64,000 bases of DNA from Anniella stebbinsi (taxonomy: Eukaryota > Chordata > Lepidosauria > Squamata > Anniellidae). The stretch covers positions 13,477,501 to 13,541,500 of the forward strand of contig JARDYH010000001.1 of the NCBI GenBank assembly GCA_029215795.1, written 5' to 3'. Positions 44,040 through 53,724 of the stretch are shown here, piece after piece; position 1 is the stretch's first letter, and every line of letters starts with the position of its first letter. The translations under genes were made by a program, and so were the position numbers. Below the pieces are notes generated by a model. That model saw nothing but the letters and a program-made list of their open reading frames with translations. It did no database searches and had not been told where the DNA came from.

Positions 44040-45725
44040 ACATAGTTATAGATAGAGTGGCAGAAGTATATGGGCAAAAAAGGGGTGGGGGACGAAGCGT
44101 ACACCTTTTGAATCATGCCCTTGAGCTATGTACCAACTAACAACATAGAAAGACAGTTGACAGACACCAGGACCAAAGCTGTTTCCTGAAGCAGGGCCAG
44201 CAGATCTCCCCGGCTGCACACCAAGCAGTCTTTGACAGACATTCGGCAGAACTGGCTCTCTAATGAAAGACATTTGACTTATTAAAAAAAAAAATCCATC
44301 TCTACAGTGAAATCACTTATGCCAGCTGCCAATCAACGGCTTTTTGCAAACAGAGCTACATGTCCTTCAGGAGATGGGTTCATTCCATTTAAGATATAGC
44401 AAACAATTTTCTTTGATTGCAGAAAGCAAAACCTAATCCCAGAATTGCGACGAGCCGAATTACGGGCACCTGAAAGGAAGCTTCAGTCAGGTAAAGAGAG
44501 GAGGAGATGATTGCCAAGATGTCCACAAGGGGGAATACAAGGCAAGGGACAGGAAATCATACATGTTGTACACCCCTGATTGCCTCAAAAGGGGTATCCC
44601 CTCCGACAAAATATTTCAGGCAGACTCTAAACTTTCCTCAGTGAGGCATTTCTTGTGTGTCAATCATTCGCCACTCACATTTGTTCTTTAAATGATGCTG
44701 TGACCATCCAGTTTTGCTACTGTTTTTAAACTTCACTTTTGGCAACTTTGTTTTTAAGAGGAGGGAAAATGCAGTATCATTTGTGACAGCAAAAGAAACT
44801 GCTTTCCCCAATTGTGTAATTGTGCTATCATGCCATCCTACAGCGCCACCTAGAGGTTATGTAGTGGAAAAGAAGGGAAGGAAACCCTCTTTGTGAAGTG
44901 CTCAGGTCTCAATTCTGCAACAAAACCGAAAGTAGATGCAGCGGATTAATCGCCTTGGGTAGAAAAGCTAAAAAAGAGCACTGCCTTCGCCTTGTTGGAT
45001 CCAATCAGCAACATTGCTATTGCTGGGGATCCAATGACAGAACCCGGCTGTGGGTCAAGCAACAAACACCCACCAGGACACAGGAGGCATGCATGCCAAA
45101 GCCTGACGGGACAAAATGCACTGGTCATGTCAGCAGTAGAGCCAAAGGCAACGCTAGCCAAGATGGAAGTATGGTTTTGTTGGCATGGTGATGGAGACAC
45201 TTCCTGTCTTGCCAGGAAGCTTGGTGAAGGTCAAGGAGTAGAATTATTGTAAGCTGTAGTCTGCTGTTCATAACTTAGTCAGGTACTAGATAAGAAGGGT
45301 CATTCTCAGAGCTCCAGCACTCCGGAAATAAAGGGTGGCATCACCCTAGGTGAAGAGGAGGACAGCTTGTGATGATTTAACTCTCTTCTGATGTCTGAGG
45401 TCCAAGCTAGGGAAGCAGCTACACCCGGAAGGAGCTAGGACACCCCCACACCCTCACATACACACCATGGTTATTGACAAAGCAATTGACGCAATCCCCT
45501 CAAGCATTGAAAGTACATTGCAGGGGAGCATTATGCTGCTGCAGGAGCTTGTCCTGCCACTATGGCTATTGCCTGGAGCAGAAACATTTCTCTGCTGTCA
45601 GAAGGCACAAAGAATTGTTCTCCACACCCATACTCATGTACTCGCTTAGAGGTTTTCCACATGAAGAAGGAATCTGCCCCAATCGGGGTCCCTCCTCAGG
45701 TGGAGGAGCCCCATGTGCATACATC
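44040..45725. other. unannotated stretch
   Basis: Mostly unique. A block around 45240-45345 has a TAGATAAGAAGG box and GGAAATAAAGGG and could be an LTR remnant, but no ends or target duplication were found. No host exon recognised. Confidence 0.35.
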
Positions 45726-45726
45726 A

Positions 45727-45815
45727 GAATGGGTTGTATCCAATGCTAGCCTAACGTAATTAACCCCCATTCATTTCAATGAGTCTACTCTAAGTGAGAC
45801 TAACATTTGACATAT
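45727..45815. mobile_element. short palindromic MITE, family D
   Basis: GTATCCAATGCTAGCC…CATTTCAATGAGTCTACTCTAAGTGAGACTAACATT matches 17.2 and 62.9 kb. Confidence 0.55.
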
Positions 45816-45847
45816 CCTTATATGTGGAGCCCCTTCTCATGCATATT

Positions 45848-46084
45848 TATTTATTTATTACATTTATATCCCATCTAGTTTCCTCTTACAAGGAACCCAA
45901 GGTGGGTTACACCACCCTCCTCTTCTCCATTCTCCCATCACAATAGCCCTGTGTGGTGGGTTAGACTGCGAGCCAGTGGCTGACACAAAGACACCCAGTG
46001 AGATTCATGGCTGAGTTGGCACTAGGACCTGGATCTCCTTTCCCAAGTCCCAGTCCAGCACTCTACCACTACACCACACCGACT
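45848..46084 (-). mobile_element. MIR-like CORE-SINE, copy 1
   Basis: On the minus strand it has a tRNA-like head with A box (TGGTGTAGTGGTAGAGTGC, near 46060-46080) and degenerate B box, then a core-like segment around CAGCCACTGGCTCGCAGTC. The 3' part CTTGGGTTCCTTGTAAGAGG ends in TATAAATGTAATAAATAAATAAA. That tail resembles the L2 end at 31.3 kb (TACAAATGTAATAAATAAA), which suggests it is mobilised by L2 machinery. Confidence 0.75.
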
Positions 46085-46085
46085 T

Positions 46086-46955
46086 ACTGTGTGTAGACAG
46101 ACGATGGGAAAGCAAATTACACCATGGAAGGGTGCATAGCTGTAGGATACAGTGTGCCTATCCCACATGGGCCTATGCCCCTGTCATGAGTTCCTCATAT
46201 GAACAGCACTTGTGTGTTTTCTGTTATTACTAAGAAAAAGAAAGTTGACTAGGGCAGCCGCCTCCATCCCCTGTATTTTACAACTTTCAACACAGCTGTG
46301 CTTCATTTCTCCATCTGAAAAGAAATAAATTAGAATACCACCTCTTTAAATGATATGGATATCTCTGGATGACAACCACTATATCCATGCAAATGTAGTA
46401 ATCAGAGATACTACCAGAGTTTCAAACAGGGATGTGATTTTCCTATGAACTTTGACAGTAGGCTGGATTCGCATTGGCAAAATAATATGAATCTAGCAAG
46501 AAAGCACATGCATTGATGGATAATTATTTATTTTCCAAGTGTCTTCCTGTTTGTGATCTGGGTTAACATTTTATTATAAGGCTAGCAGTTATCTCCATCA
46601 GCAGAAATTAGAAGGCAGAGCATAAGGGAGAAGAAATCAAAGATGTATCATACAGTCATTTCCATCTTGTCTATCACTAACAACAATTCTGTCACACCAA
46701 AATTAGCTGTTTTTCTCTTCTTCTTTTTGCGGCGATTTTATCTCAATAAAAGGAAAAAGATGCCCAATTCGGTACGTCAAAATGTAAGTGATGCTGAACT
46801 GAAGCAACTTATTTTCATGCTCATGTTTACAAATGCAAACATTGTGAGCCATTTTTAGGTCTGTCCTGCCTCCCCACATCTCCCATTTGGAGAAAAAAAA
46901 AACTATATTCAGAGACACAGACCATATGCAAAAGAAACTACTTTTTTCCTAGTTT
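46086..46955. other. unannotated stretch
   Basis: Unique AT-rich sequence; no feature recognised. Confidence 0.4.
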
Positions 46956-46956
46956 G

Positions 46957-47066
46957 TTTCCTACAGCCTATCTACACTACTGCTTTAAAATGGTTTATAA
47001 CAGTTTTAAACCAGAAATAGTTTCAAACGGTTATAAACCGTTTTAAAGCAGTAGTGTAGATAGGCT
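46957..47066. mobile_element. hairpin MITE with 9-bp flanking repeat
   Basis: The arms AGCCTATCTACACTACTGC… / …GCAGTAGTGTAGATAGGCT form a hairpin (46965-47066). CCTAGTTTG occurs at 46948-46956 and 47067-47075, a perfect direct repeat, but 8 bp (TTTCCTAC) separates it from the left arm. A partial relative is at 7.55 kb. Confidence 0.65.
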
Positions 47067-47240
47067 CCTAGTTTGTGCCTTTATTAAAATGGAAGCTAGT
47101 CATGATGTTGCAAGTGCCCAAAATGGGTGTGGAATCCAATAGACTCCACCCCCACTCCACCCTCCAGACACCGCTTGCAGAGTTGCGGGGTGTTCCTGGA
47201 CATGTTCACTGAGCGCTGCGTGATCTGGGAGTGCCCTGCG

Positions 47241-47560
47241 TAGGCTGACCATATGAAAAGGAGGACAGAGCTCATGTAACTTTAAAAGTTGTAGAGAAGA
47301 GGGAATTTCAGCTGGTGTCATTTGTATGCAATTTGTACCTGGTGAAATTCCCTCTTCATTACAACAGTTAAAGCTGCAGGGGCCCTGCCCTCTTTTGTAT
47401 CTGGTCACTCTAGTATAGTGCATGCACCTTTAATTGCTTTAATGAAGAGGTGATTTCACCAGGTACTAATTGCATACAAATGACGCCAGCTGAAATTCCC
47501 TTTTCTCTGCAACTGTTAAAGTTACATGGGTCCTGTCCTCCTTTTCATATGGTCAGCCTA
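47241..47560. mobile_element. palindromic hAT-type MITE 'P320', copy 3
   Basis: 320 bp, ends TAGGCTGACC / GGTCAGCCTA, flanked by GCCCTGCG (47233-47240) and GCCCTGCA (47561-47568). Same nested inverted-repeat structure as copy 1. Confidence 0.87.
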
Positions 47561-47610
47561 GCCCTGCAGCCACCAGCTCCTCAATGCAAGCCACCATTTT
47601 TATGCAAGAT

Positions 47611-47930
47611 TAGGCTGACCATATGAAAAGGAGGACAGGGCTCATGTAACTTTAACAGTTATAGAGAAAAGGGAATTTCAGACAGTGTCATTTGTATGCA
47701 ATTAGTTCCTGGTGAAATTCCCTCTTCATCACAACAGTTAAAGTTGCAGGGGCCCAGCCTTCTTTTGTATATGGTCACTCTAGTATAGTGCCTGCAACTT
47801 TAACTGTTGTGATGAAGAGGGAATTTCACCAGGGACTAATTGCATACAAATGACACTGGCTGAAATTCCTTTTTCTCTACAACTGTTAAAGTTACATGAG
47901 CCCTGTCCTCCTTTTCATGTGGTCAGCCTA
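47611..47930. mobile_element. palindromic hAT-type MITE 'P320', copy 4
   Basis: 320 bp, ends TAGGCTGACC / GGTCAGCCTA, flanked by a perfect 8-bp duplication TGCAAGAT (47603-47610 and 47931-47938). Only 50 bp separates it from copy 3, in the same orientation as judged by the central spacer. Confidence 0.92.
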
Positions 47931-47938
47931 TGCAAGAT

Positions 47939-48480
47939 GGCAGCTCCATCATTTCCGTATTATTAACGTTGTGCAAAATGGTGTCTGTAAAGGACCATCT
48001 ACACAACTTTAGAGGGATAGGGGCCCTCTACGCTGCTCATGTTGTGGAAACGTCCCTGGACGGCCACCATTTTGCACAACATGAAAAAACATGAAAATTA
48101 CAGAGCTACCATATTGCGCAAAAATGGCAGGCTCACATCAAGGAGGTGGGAGCTGGAGGACACTCCTGGATCACTGGCCAAACCCTCCAGGCGTTCACAC
48201 GAGCAGAAGAGAATGGCAGCAGTGATTCCATGACTGCCTGCAGCTGCCCACTCATCCGTCCTTAGAAACGAGTAGGTATGCATTTCAAAAAAATCATTTC
48301 AGTTTGGTTTTGACCAGAGCTGAGCCAGCAATCTGGGGTCTAAGTCCATACATTCCCAAGCTCGTGATTCAGTTTGCAGAACAAACACACATTCAAAAAA
48401 TGGGTAATTTAAAAAAAAACTGTGAGTGAAACATAGGTCATTTGGGGAAATGTGGGCCTTCTCAATAGTAGTCCCACACC
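47939..48480. other. old repeat carrying GCAAAATGG motifs
   Basis: Contains several GTGCAAAATGG/AAAATGGC motifs also present at 47570-47600 and 50800-50930, which suggests an older repeat into which P320 elements inserted. No gene seen. Confidence 0.35.
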
Positions 48481-48494
48481 TGTGGAACAAACCC

Positions 48495-48814
48495 TAGGTT
48501 GACCAGATAAAATCCAGGTCAGGGCTCATGTAACTTTAACAGTTGTAGAGCAAAGGGAATTTCAGCCAGTGTCATTTGTATGCAATTAGTTCGTGGTGAT
48601 ATTCCCTCTTCAACACAACAGTTAAAGTTGCAGGGGCCCTGCCTTCTTTTGTATATGGTCACTCTAGTATAGTGCATGCACCTTTAACAGTTGTGATGAA
48701 GAGGGAATTTCACCAGGAACTAATTGCATACAAATGACACTGGCTGAAATTTCCTTTTTTCTACAACTGTTAAAGTTACATGAGCCCTGACCTGGATTTT
48801 ATCTGGTCACCCTA
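48495..48814. mobile_element. palindromic hAT-type MITE 'P320', copy 5 (subtype b)
   Basis: 320 bp flanked by ACAAACCC (48487-48494) and ACAAACTC (48815-48822). Both outermost arms read GACCAGATAAAATCCAGGTCAGGG instead of GACCATATGAAAAGGAGGACAGGG, while the inner part is unchanged. Confidence 0.87.
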
Positions 48815-48829
48815 ACAAACTCCCACTGA

Positions 48830-49135
48830 TGATCTGCCATGCACCATCCTAACAGGCTTTTAAGAAGGCCTTAAAAACATTTTATTTTACTATGGCCTTC
48901 TCTTAACTACTGTTCTGCTGCTGTTACCCTTGCTGTTTTATTACTAGTTTTTAATGTTAGTTTTTATTGTTTTAATTGATATTTTACTTTTATGTTTTTA
49001 TTGCTGTTAATGTGTATGCTGTTTTTATATACGGTTGTTTTTATATGTGTTTGTAAGCCGCCTAGGGAGAGTTTCTGCCCTAAAAGGCGGCTAAGAAATG
49101 TTTTCAATGAATCCAATCAAATAAATAAATGTGCG
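48830..49135 (+). mobile_element. L2-like LINE 3' UTR fragment
   Basis: T-rich 3' UTR ending GTAAGCCGCCTAGGGAGAGTTTCTGCCCTAAAAGGCGGCTAAGAAATG, then AATAAATAAAT. The CGCCTAG…AGGCGG hairpin is typical of these LINE ends. Confidence 0.7.
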
Positions 49136-49469
49136 CAAGTACGCTTTAACCGATGGGAGTAAAATGTGTGCATTTCATGCACACTTTCATAAAATGTGTA
49201 CAGAAATATGCACGAAGGAAAAGAAAGGGGGGAAAACCCAACATGGACATGAATCAGAATGAGCTTCGAGATGAAAGCTGGGCTATGTCAATGAGAACTA
49301 CTAGTTCATAATGGGGAGTGGTGAAGTTTAATTTCTGGCTGAAGTTGCCAAAAAGGAAAGGAACCCCAGGGAAGAAGCCAAAAAAAAAAGGCAAAGGCAA
49401 AGGAGTAGAGCTGAAATTTAATAAGAGCATGGGAGGTTTTTACTCACATGAGAGATGTTGTAACATTAA

Positions 49470-49510
49470 ACTGCCCTGAAAAAGGACACTGTCCGAAACG
49501 TGTTGGTAGT
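49470..49510 (+). ncRNA. hammerhead-ribozyme-like motif
   Basis: Stem I: ACTGCC (49470-49475) pairs with GGTAGT (49505-49510), with one G-U. Core: CTGAAAA (49476-49482; consensus CUGANGA, so one change). One extra A follows. Stem II: GGAC/GTCC (49484-49487 / 49491-49494) with loop ACT. Second core box: GAAA (49495-49498). Then a tiny self-complementary stem III ACGTGT, and U before the expected cleavage point at 49504/49505. The layout fits minimal hammerheads reported from Penelope-like retroelements, which can act as dimers. The core change makes activity doubtful. Confidence 0.45.
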
Positions 49511-49511
49511 G

Positions 49512-49540
<29 letters not shown>
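49511..49540. repeat. (TA)n microsatellite
   Basis: About 14 TA units just after the hammerhead-like motif. Confidence 0.93.
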
Positions 49541-49542
<2 letters not shown>

Positions 49543-49694
49543 TTTCATCCTATGGTTCTACCCCTTTGCCTTTTTTTTTTGGCTTCTAAACCTGAAGTTC
49601 ACCAATCTATCCGCTGTTTCAATTAAAGTTTGGACACTTGCATGCAGCTGCTGGTGAATGGGCAACCTTTTTTTCCTTCATCTTTCTTCATTTT

Positions 49695-50086
49695 TCATAG
49701 GGACGTACCAAATATGTAAAAACTGTTCCATACAAGTTTTGCAGTTTGTCAGGTGCCTTTTGCTCTGACATCCACCTGTCGAGGGAATCAGAATTTTTTG
49801 TTAGTTTCCAAATTTGCACAAATTCTGAATTTCCCCCAAATGTACATTTTCATGCTTTACCTTATGGGGAAATGCACATTTTTGACCCGGGCTTTTGTTT
49901 ATTTTTGCATATTTTTCTATGACAAAAATTTGAACAAAATTCTAAAAGGTTAGAAAAATGGTCCACATGCCTGCGGAATCAGCCCAGGAGGGGAAAAAAT
50001 CCCGTCCGTTGCTGAATCCATAGATGGGATTCATAAAAATCCAAACTCATTTAGTTTCATTGCAGATTTCTCTGACATCCCTAAGC
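49695..50086. mobile_element. old hAT-like element
   Basis: Ends TAGGGACGTACCAAATATG and …GATTTCTCTGACATCCCTA are roughly inverted. The body is AT-rich with TTTGCACAAATT and TTTTTGCATATTTTTC motifs. The start TAGGGATGTCAGAGAAA recurs at 53.27 kb. Confidence 0.45.
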
Positions 50087-50109
50087 AAACCATTTCCTCC
50101 CTTGGGCTT

Positions 50110-50445
50110 CTGAAATAATAGGATGTGATGCAAGATTTATGCCATAGTGACATGAGCATTTGTTAATATAATTTTGATTATGTTGCAATGAAAGTCAGAC
50201 GGAACTAATAAAGCTTTATCATAGCCTGCAGGAATTTGAGTCAGAGCAGGCCAGCTAAGCATTTGAATTTCCAGAAAGATTCCAGAAAGGTGAAGACAGA
50301 GCAGGAAAGGCATGAGTCTATGTACCGCTAGGATGGTTTTCTGACTGACCTGCATGACTCATGAAACAAAGTCCATTTTCTAATTTTAAAATTCTTCTTG
50401 CGGCTGCTCATGGCCCATATGGCTATATCGTTATCTTAAAGCCCT
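50110..50445. other. unique block, candidate conserved element
   Basis: Repeat-free AT-rich sequence with TTAATATAATTTTGATTATG-type homeodomain-like motifs. No exon. Function is inference only. Confidence 0.2.
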
Positions 50446-50463
50446 AATTCAAATCCTACTTAA

Positions 50464-50715
50464 GAAGAGCCATTCTTGATCAGACCAAGGTCCACTTAAC
50501 CCAACATTCGGTTCAAACAGTGTCCAGCCAGCTGCCCACAGGAAACCCACAAGCAGGTTTCCATTGAGAATCCACCCTCTTCTTCATCCTCTTTTTCTTC
50601 AAAAAAAATCTCTGGGCTGGGCAGGGGCAGCAGTCTGAACTGAGCCAGGAGCCTGTGGGCATAGCTAAGAATGGGCAAACTTCCCATAGTCCAGGTCATG
50701 CACCGTTCACAGGTC
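50464..50715 (-). mobile_element. L3/CR1-like fragment, minus
   Basis: GAAGAGCCATTCTTGATCAGACCAAGGTCC…CCAACATTCGGTTCAAACAGTGTCCAGCCAG is the reverse complement of the widespread 'ACTAGATGG…CTGATCCAGCA…CTCTTCTTATGTTC' LINE sequence; the plus-oriented counterpart is at 63.3-63.6 kb. Confidence 0.6.
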
Positions 50716-50976
50716 CCCCACCAGATGCCTGTGTCTGCTCTTCAGACATAGTGAACCACCAGGCAATCTGTGGGTGCCTGGCAAGTGAGGCATGGCTACC
50801 TGATCCCTCACTGAGCTGCCATTTTGCATAAAAAGGAAGGCTCGGCTTATTCCATAAATGCCCATTTGCACAAATGGCGGCTGTAAAGGGGTCATTTACA
50901 CAAGATTACAGATGTGAAGGGACCAAAATGGCAGCTCGGCAGACCAGCAGGGACCACTGCGCTTACCTGACTTGCC

Positions 50977-51296
50977 TAGAGTGACCAGATAAAATCCAGG
51001 TCAGGGCTCATGTAACTTTAACAGTTGTAGAGAAAAGGGAATTTCAGCCAGTGTCATTTGTATGCAATTAGTTCCTGGTGATATTCCCTCTTCATCACAA
51101 CAGTTAAAGTTGCAGGCACTATACTAGAGTGACCATATACAAAAGAAGGCAGGGCCCCTGCAACTTTAACAGTTGTGATGAAGAGGGAACTTCACCAGGA
51201 ACTAATTGCATACGAATGACACTGGCTGAAATTCCCTTTGCTCTACAACTGTTAAAGTTACATGAGCCCTGACCTGGATTTTATCTGGTCAGCCTA
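50977..51296. mobile_element. palindromic hAT-type MITE 'P320', copy 6 (subtype b)
   Basis: 320 bp flanked by GACTTGCC (50969-50976) and AACTTGCC (51297-51304). It carries the subtype-b outer arms (GACCAGATAAAATCCAGG) at both ends. The central spacer is in the orientation of copy 1. Confidence 0.87.
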
Positions 51297-51637
51297 AACT
51301 TGCCCAACTCTGATCTCCCTGAATGTTTTTTTTTCCAATGTGTGGAGGAATTATGTAAATCACTTTCTCCATACCATGGTGGGGAGAAGGAGAGGTGCTG
51401 TGGGAATCCGAGAAGGCCCCTTAGACCCCAGTCTATGAACTCCCCTCTTACCCGCTACCCACCATTTTGTGGGAGAGCAGTCAGGCGCAGGTCTGTTTTG
51501 ACCTGCACCCTCTTTCCCTTCCCACTCTGCATTAATGGCACCCAGGGAATTGTGTATTTTCTCCCTCCACTCTAATGCCACAGTGGCACAATTCTCCCAG
51601 CCTTGGGCAAATTGCATTTTTCTCCCCCTCTGCAGAT

Positions 51638-51818
51638 GGGGGCCTTAAAGGCCTATTAACAGGCCCTTTAAGGTCCCCACTGGTGAGGAGGGAGAGAAAT
51701 GAGATTTCCCCAAGGCTGGGATAACCTTGTAGTTTTCTGCTTCACTGTAATGGTGGTGTTTTTCCCACGCCAACCAGGGCCTTAAAGGCCCTCTTATTAA
51801 CAGGGCCTTTAAGGGCCC
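51638..51818. repeat. two related GGCCTTAAAGGCC hairpins
   Basis: 51638-51678 and 51777-51818 each form GGGCCTTAAAGGCC…TATTAACA…GGCCTTTAAGG(G)CCC stems. The sequences between them (CCCCAAGGCTGGG) also relate to flanking ones, pointing to a duplicated unit of about 140 bp. Confidence 0.6.
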
Positions 51819-51849
51819 GAATAGCATGTGGGGGGAAGACAAAGCACAA

Positions 51850-53268
51850 TTTCCGGAGGCCCAGGAGGTGTTCAAAAGTCATCATTTTGCTGAGTCTCCT
51901 CAACCATACAGCTAGTCCTGTCCTTAATAAAAAAGATGTGCCTTTGGCTTTTCCTTCAAACCATTATTGATGTCATCTTCAAGAGGTGGGGGGAGAATAG
52001 CCATCCTCGCCTTCCTGCAATCACTACCTGCAATCGCTACCTTGAGTGCAATTGCTACCATTCATCTTTAAATAAAAAGGCAATTGAAGTCCAACGTTTC
52101 TGTTCTGTATATGCTTTCTCCCTTTTCCACCAATATGCCATCTCGGAAAACAGTCCAACAATTAAAAATTAAACAGAATGCAGCAATTACATACGGAGGT
52201 TTATTTCTAGATTCGTGGAGAGGTGTAACAGCATGCTGAAACAGGAAACATTTTCATGTTTGGTGGGGGGTAAAAACCTGTCTTGCTAGTAAGTAACCCC
52301 CTCCCAAATCCCATCTCTGGATTATAGCATGAAGCTGTGCATTCTTATTTGCCTTGGTAACTAAAACTGCAATATTTCTACATCCTAATAGTATCCAAGG
52401 AGAAACAGTGCCATCTAAAGGTTAGCATGTTATAAATACCTTGTTCGCTCTCTCATTGTGTTGCTTCCCTCGTATGCCTGAAGAGCGGTGCATTCTATGT
52501 CTTACAAAAGCATCCTGCTGCCCAGGTTGTGCCTGGAACCACTTCGCCTTCTTCGATGCTAGAGATGAGTGAGGAGCTCAGTTCAGTTCAGTCTGGATAG
52601 GAATTTACCAAAATTTGCAAAGATCTCCATATTCAGAACATAAAGAATGTGAGATTTATTCATTGCTTAAAATGAATGTAGGAGAAACCAAAACTAACAG
52701 GTTCATCCAACCAGCTCTTAAAAGACTTGGTTTAAATCCCAATGTATTTAACGATGGGGTTGTCCATACAGCAGCAGGTGGCTGCCACAATAAGCATTGA
52801 GCATTGAGATTAGCTGCTGCCATCCCAAAGCAGCAAAAGTGTGGGGTTTCCAGCAGCCAGGACTTCCCCTGCCCTCCCCCATGGAAGACAGTGACCAAGT
52901 CCTCCGCATTGAGGAGGGAGCAACATTAGACGACCAGGGGGCCATGTTCACCTCCTGAAAAGTTGGGTAGGTCCCTGACTTTTAAAAAGCAGGGCTTCCC
53001 TGGAAAGCCCTTGATGGTTTCAAGGTGGCTGCTGCATTGTATAATCAACACAGTGCCACCGCGGAGCCACCTCAGGGCTGCCAGAATGTTTAGGCAGCCC
53101 CCATGATTGTGGAGCTGAATTAGGGTTGCCACTTCTCCTTCCTCTTCCTTTTCTTCCCAACAGACTCCTCATATTTAACAGCTACATGGCAGGCAAGTAC
53201 ATCATGGTCCTTTCATGCTGGGAGTAGCTGTGCGTATTGAATTTGGGGTGGGTTGTGGAGCACAAGCC
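51850..53268. other. unannotated stretch
   Basis: Unique sequence; no gene or clear repeat recognised. Overlapping frames around 52615-53132 lie on both strands. Confidence 0.4.
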
Positions 53269-53269
53269 C

Positions 53270-53420
53270 TAGGGATGTCAGAGAAACAAAATTGATTCAA
53301 ATGACTTCAGAGTTCCAGGAATACAACCTGCAGATTTTGCAGAGGACTGGACTCTTCTGACAGATTTGTGGACTTCCCAGAATTGTACGCAGATTTAGTT
53401 GTATGAATGGGCAAACGTTA
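53270..53420. mobile_element. old hAT-like fragment
   Basis: Starts TAGGGATGTCAGAGAAACAAA, mirrors the end of the 49.7-50.1 kb element, and has CAGATTTTGCAGAGG and CTGACAGATTTG downstream. Right end unclear. Confidence 0.35.
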
Positions 53421-53639
53421 GTGGAAATGTGCTAATCTATATGTTCTAAATACACACACAATCTCTGATCTCTCTTCGGCCCCGGCTGTGAAGCACTAAG
53501 AAAAACTACAGAAAGGACTGCATACCAGTGAAGGTTACGTACATTGTGTCAGACATTTTCAGGAGTTTGAATGATCGATAACCAGCGTTGTTTTGTTTTT
53601 CATAGTGAAGCCTGGTTTTGGAATAATAACCATCTCATG

Positions 53640-53681
53640 GGCCAGATCTACACCAAGCAGGATACATTGGTATGAAAGCAG

Positions 53682-53724
<43 letters not shown>

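Larger units (their letters stand above)
49374..49589. repeat. inverted repeat around the hammerhead-like motif
   Basis: The left arm GAAGCCAAAAAAAAAAGGCAAAGG…GTAGAGCTGAAATTTA (49374-49424) is the complement of the right arm TAAATTTCATCC…CCCCTTTGCCTTTTTTTTTTGGCTTC (49538-49589) with a few differences; weaker pairing extends outward (49340 / 49610). Such inverted terminal structures occur in Penelope-like elements. Confidence 0.6.

Noticed and set aside
45240..45345. Possible LTR with TAGATAAGAAGG and GGAAATAAAGGG
   Set aside because: No TG…CA ends or target duplication could be found, so it is mentioned only as a possibility in the stretch entry.
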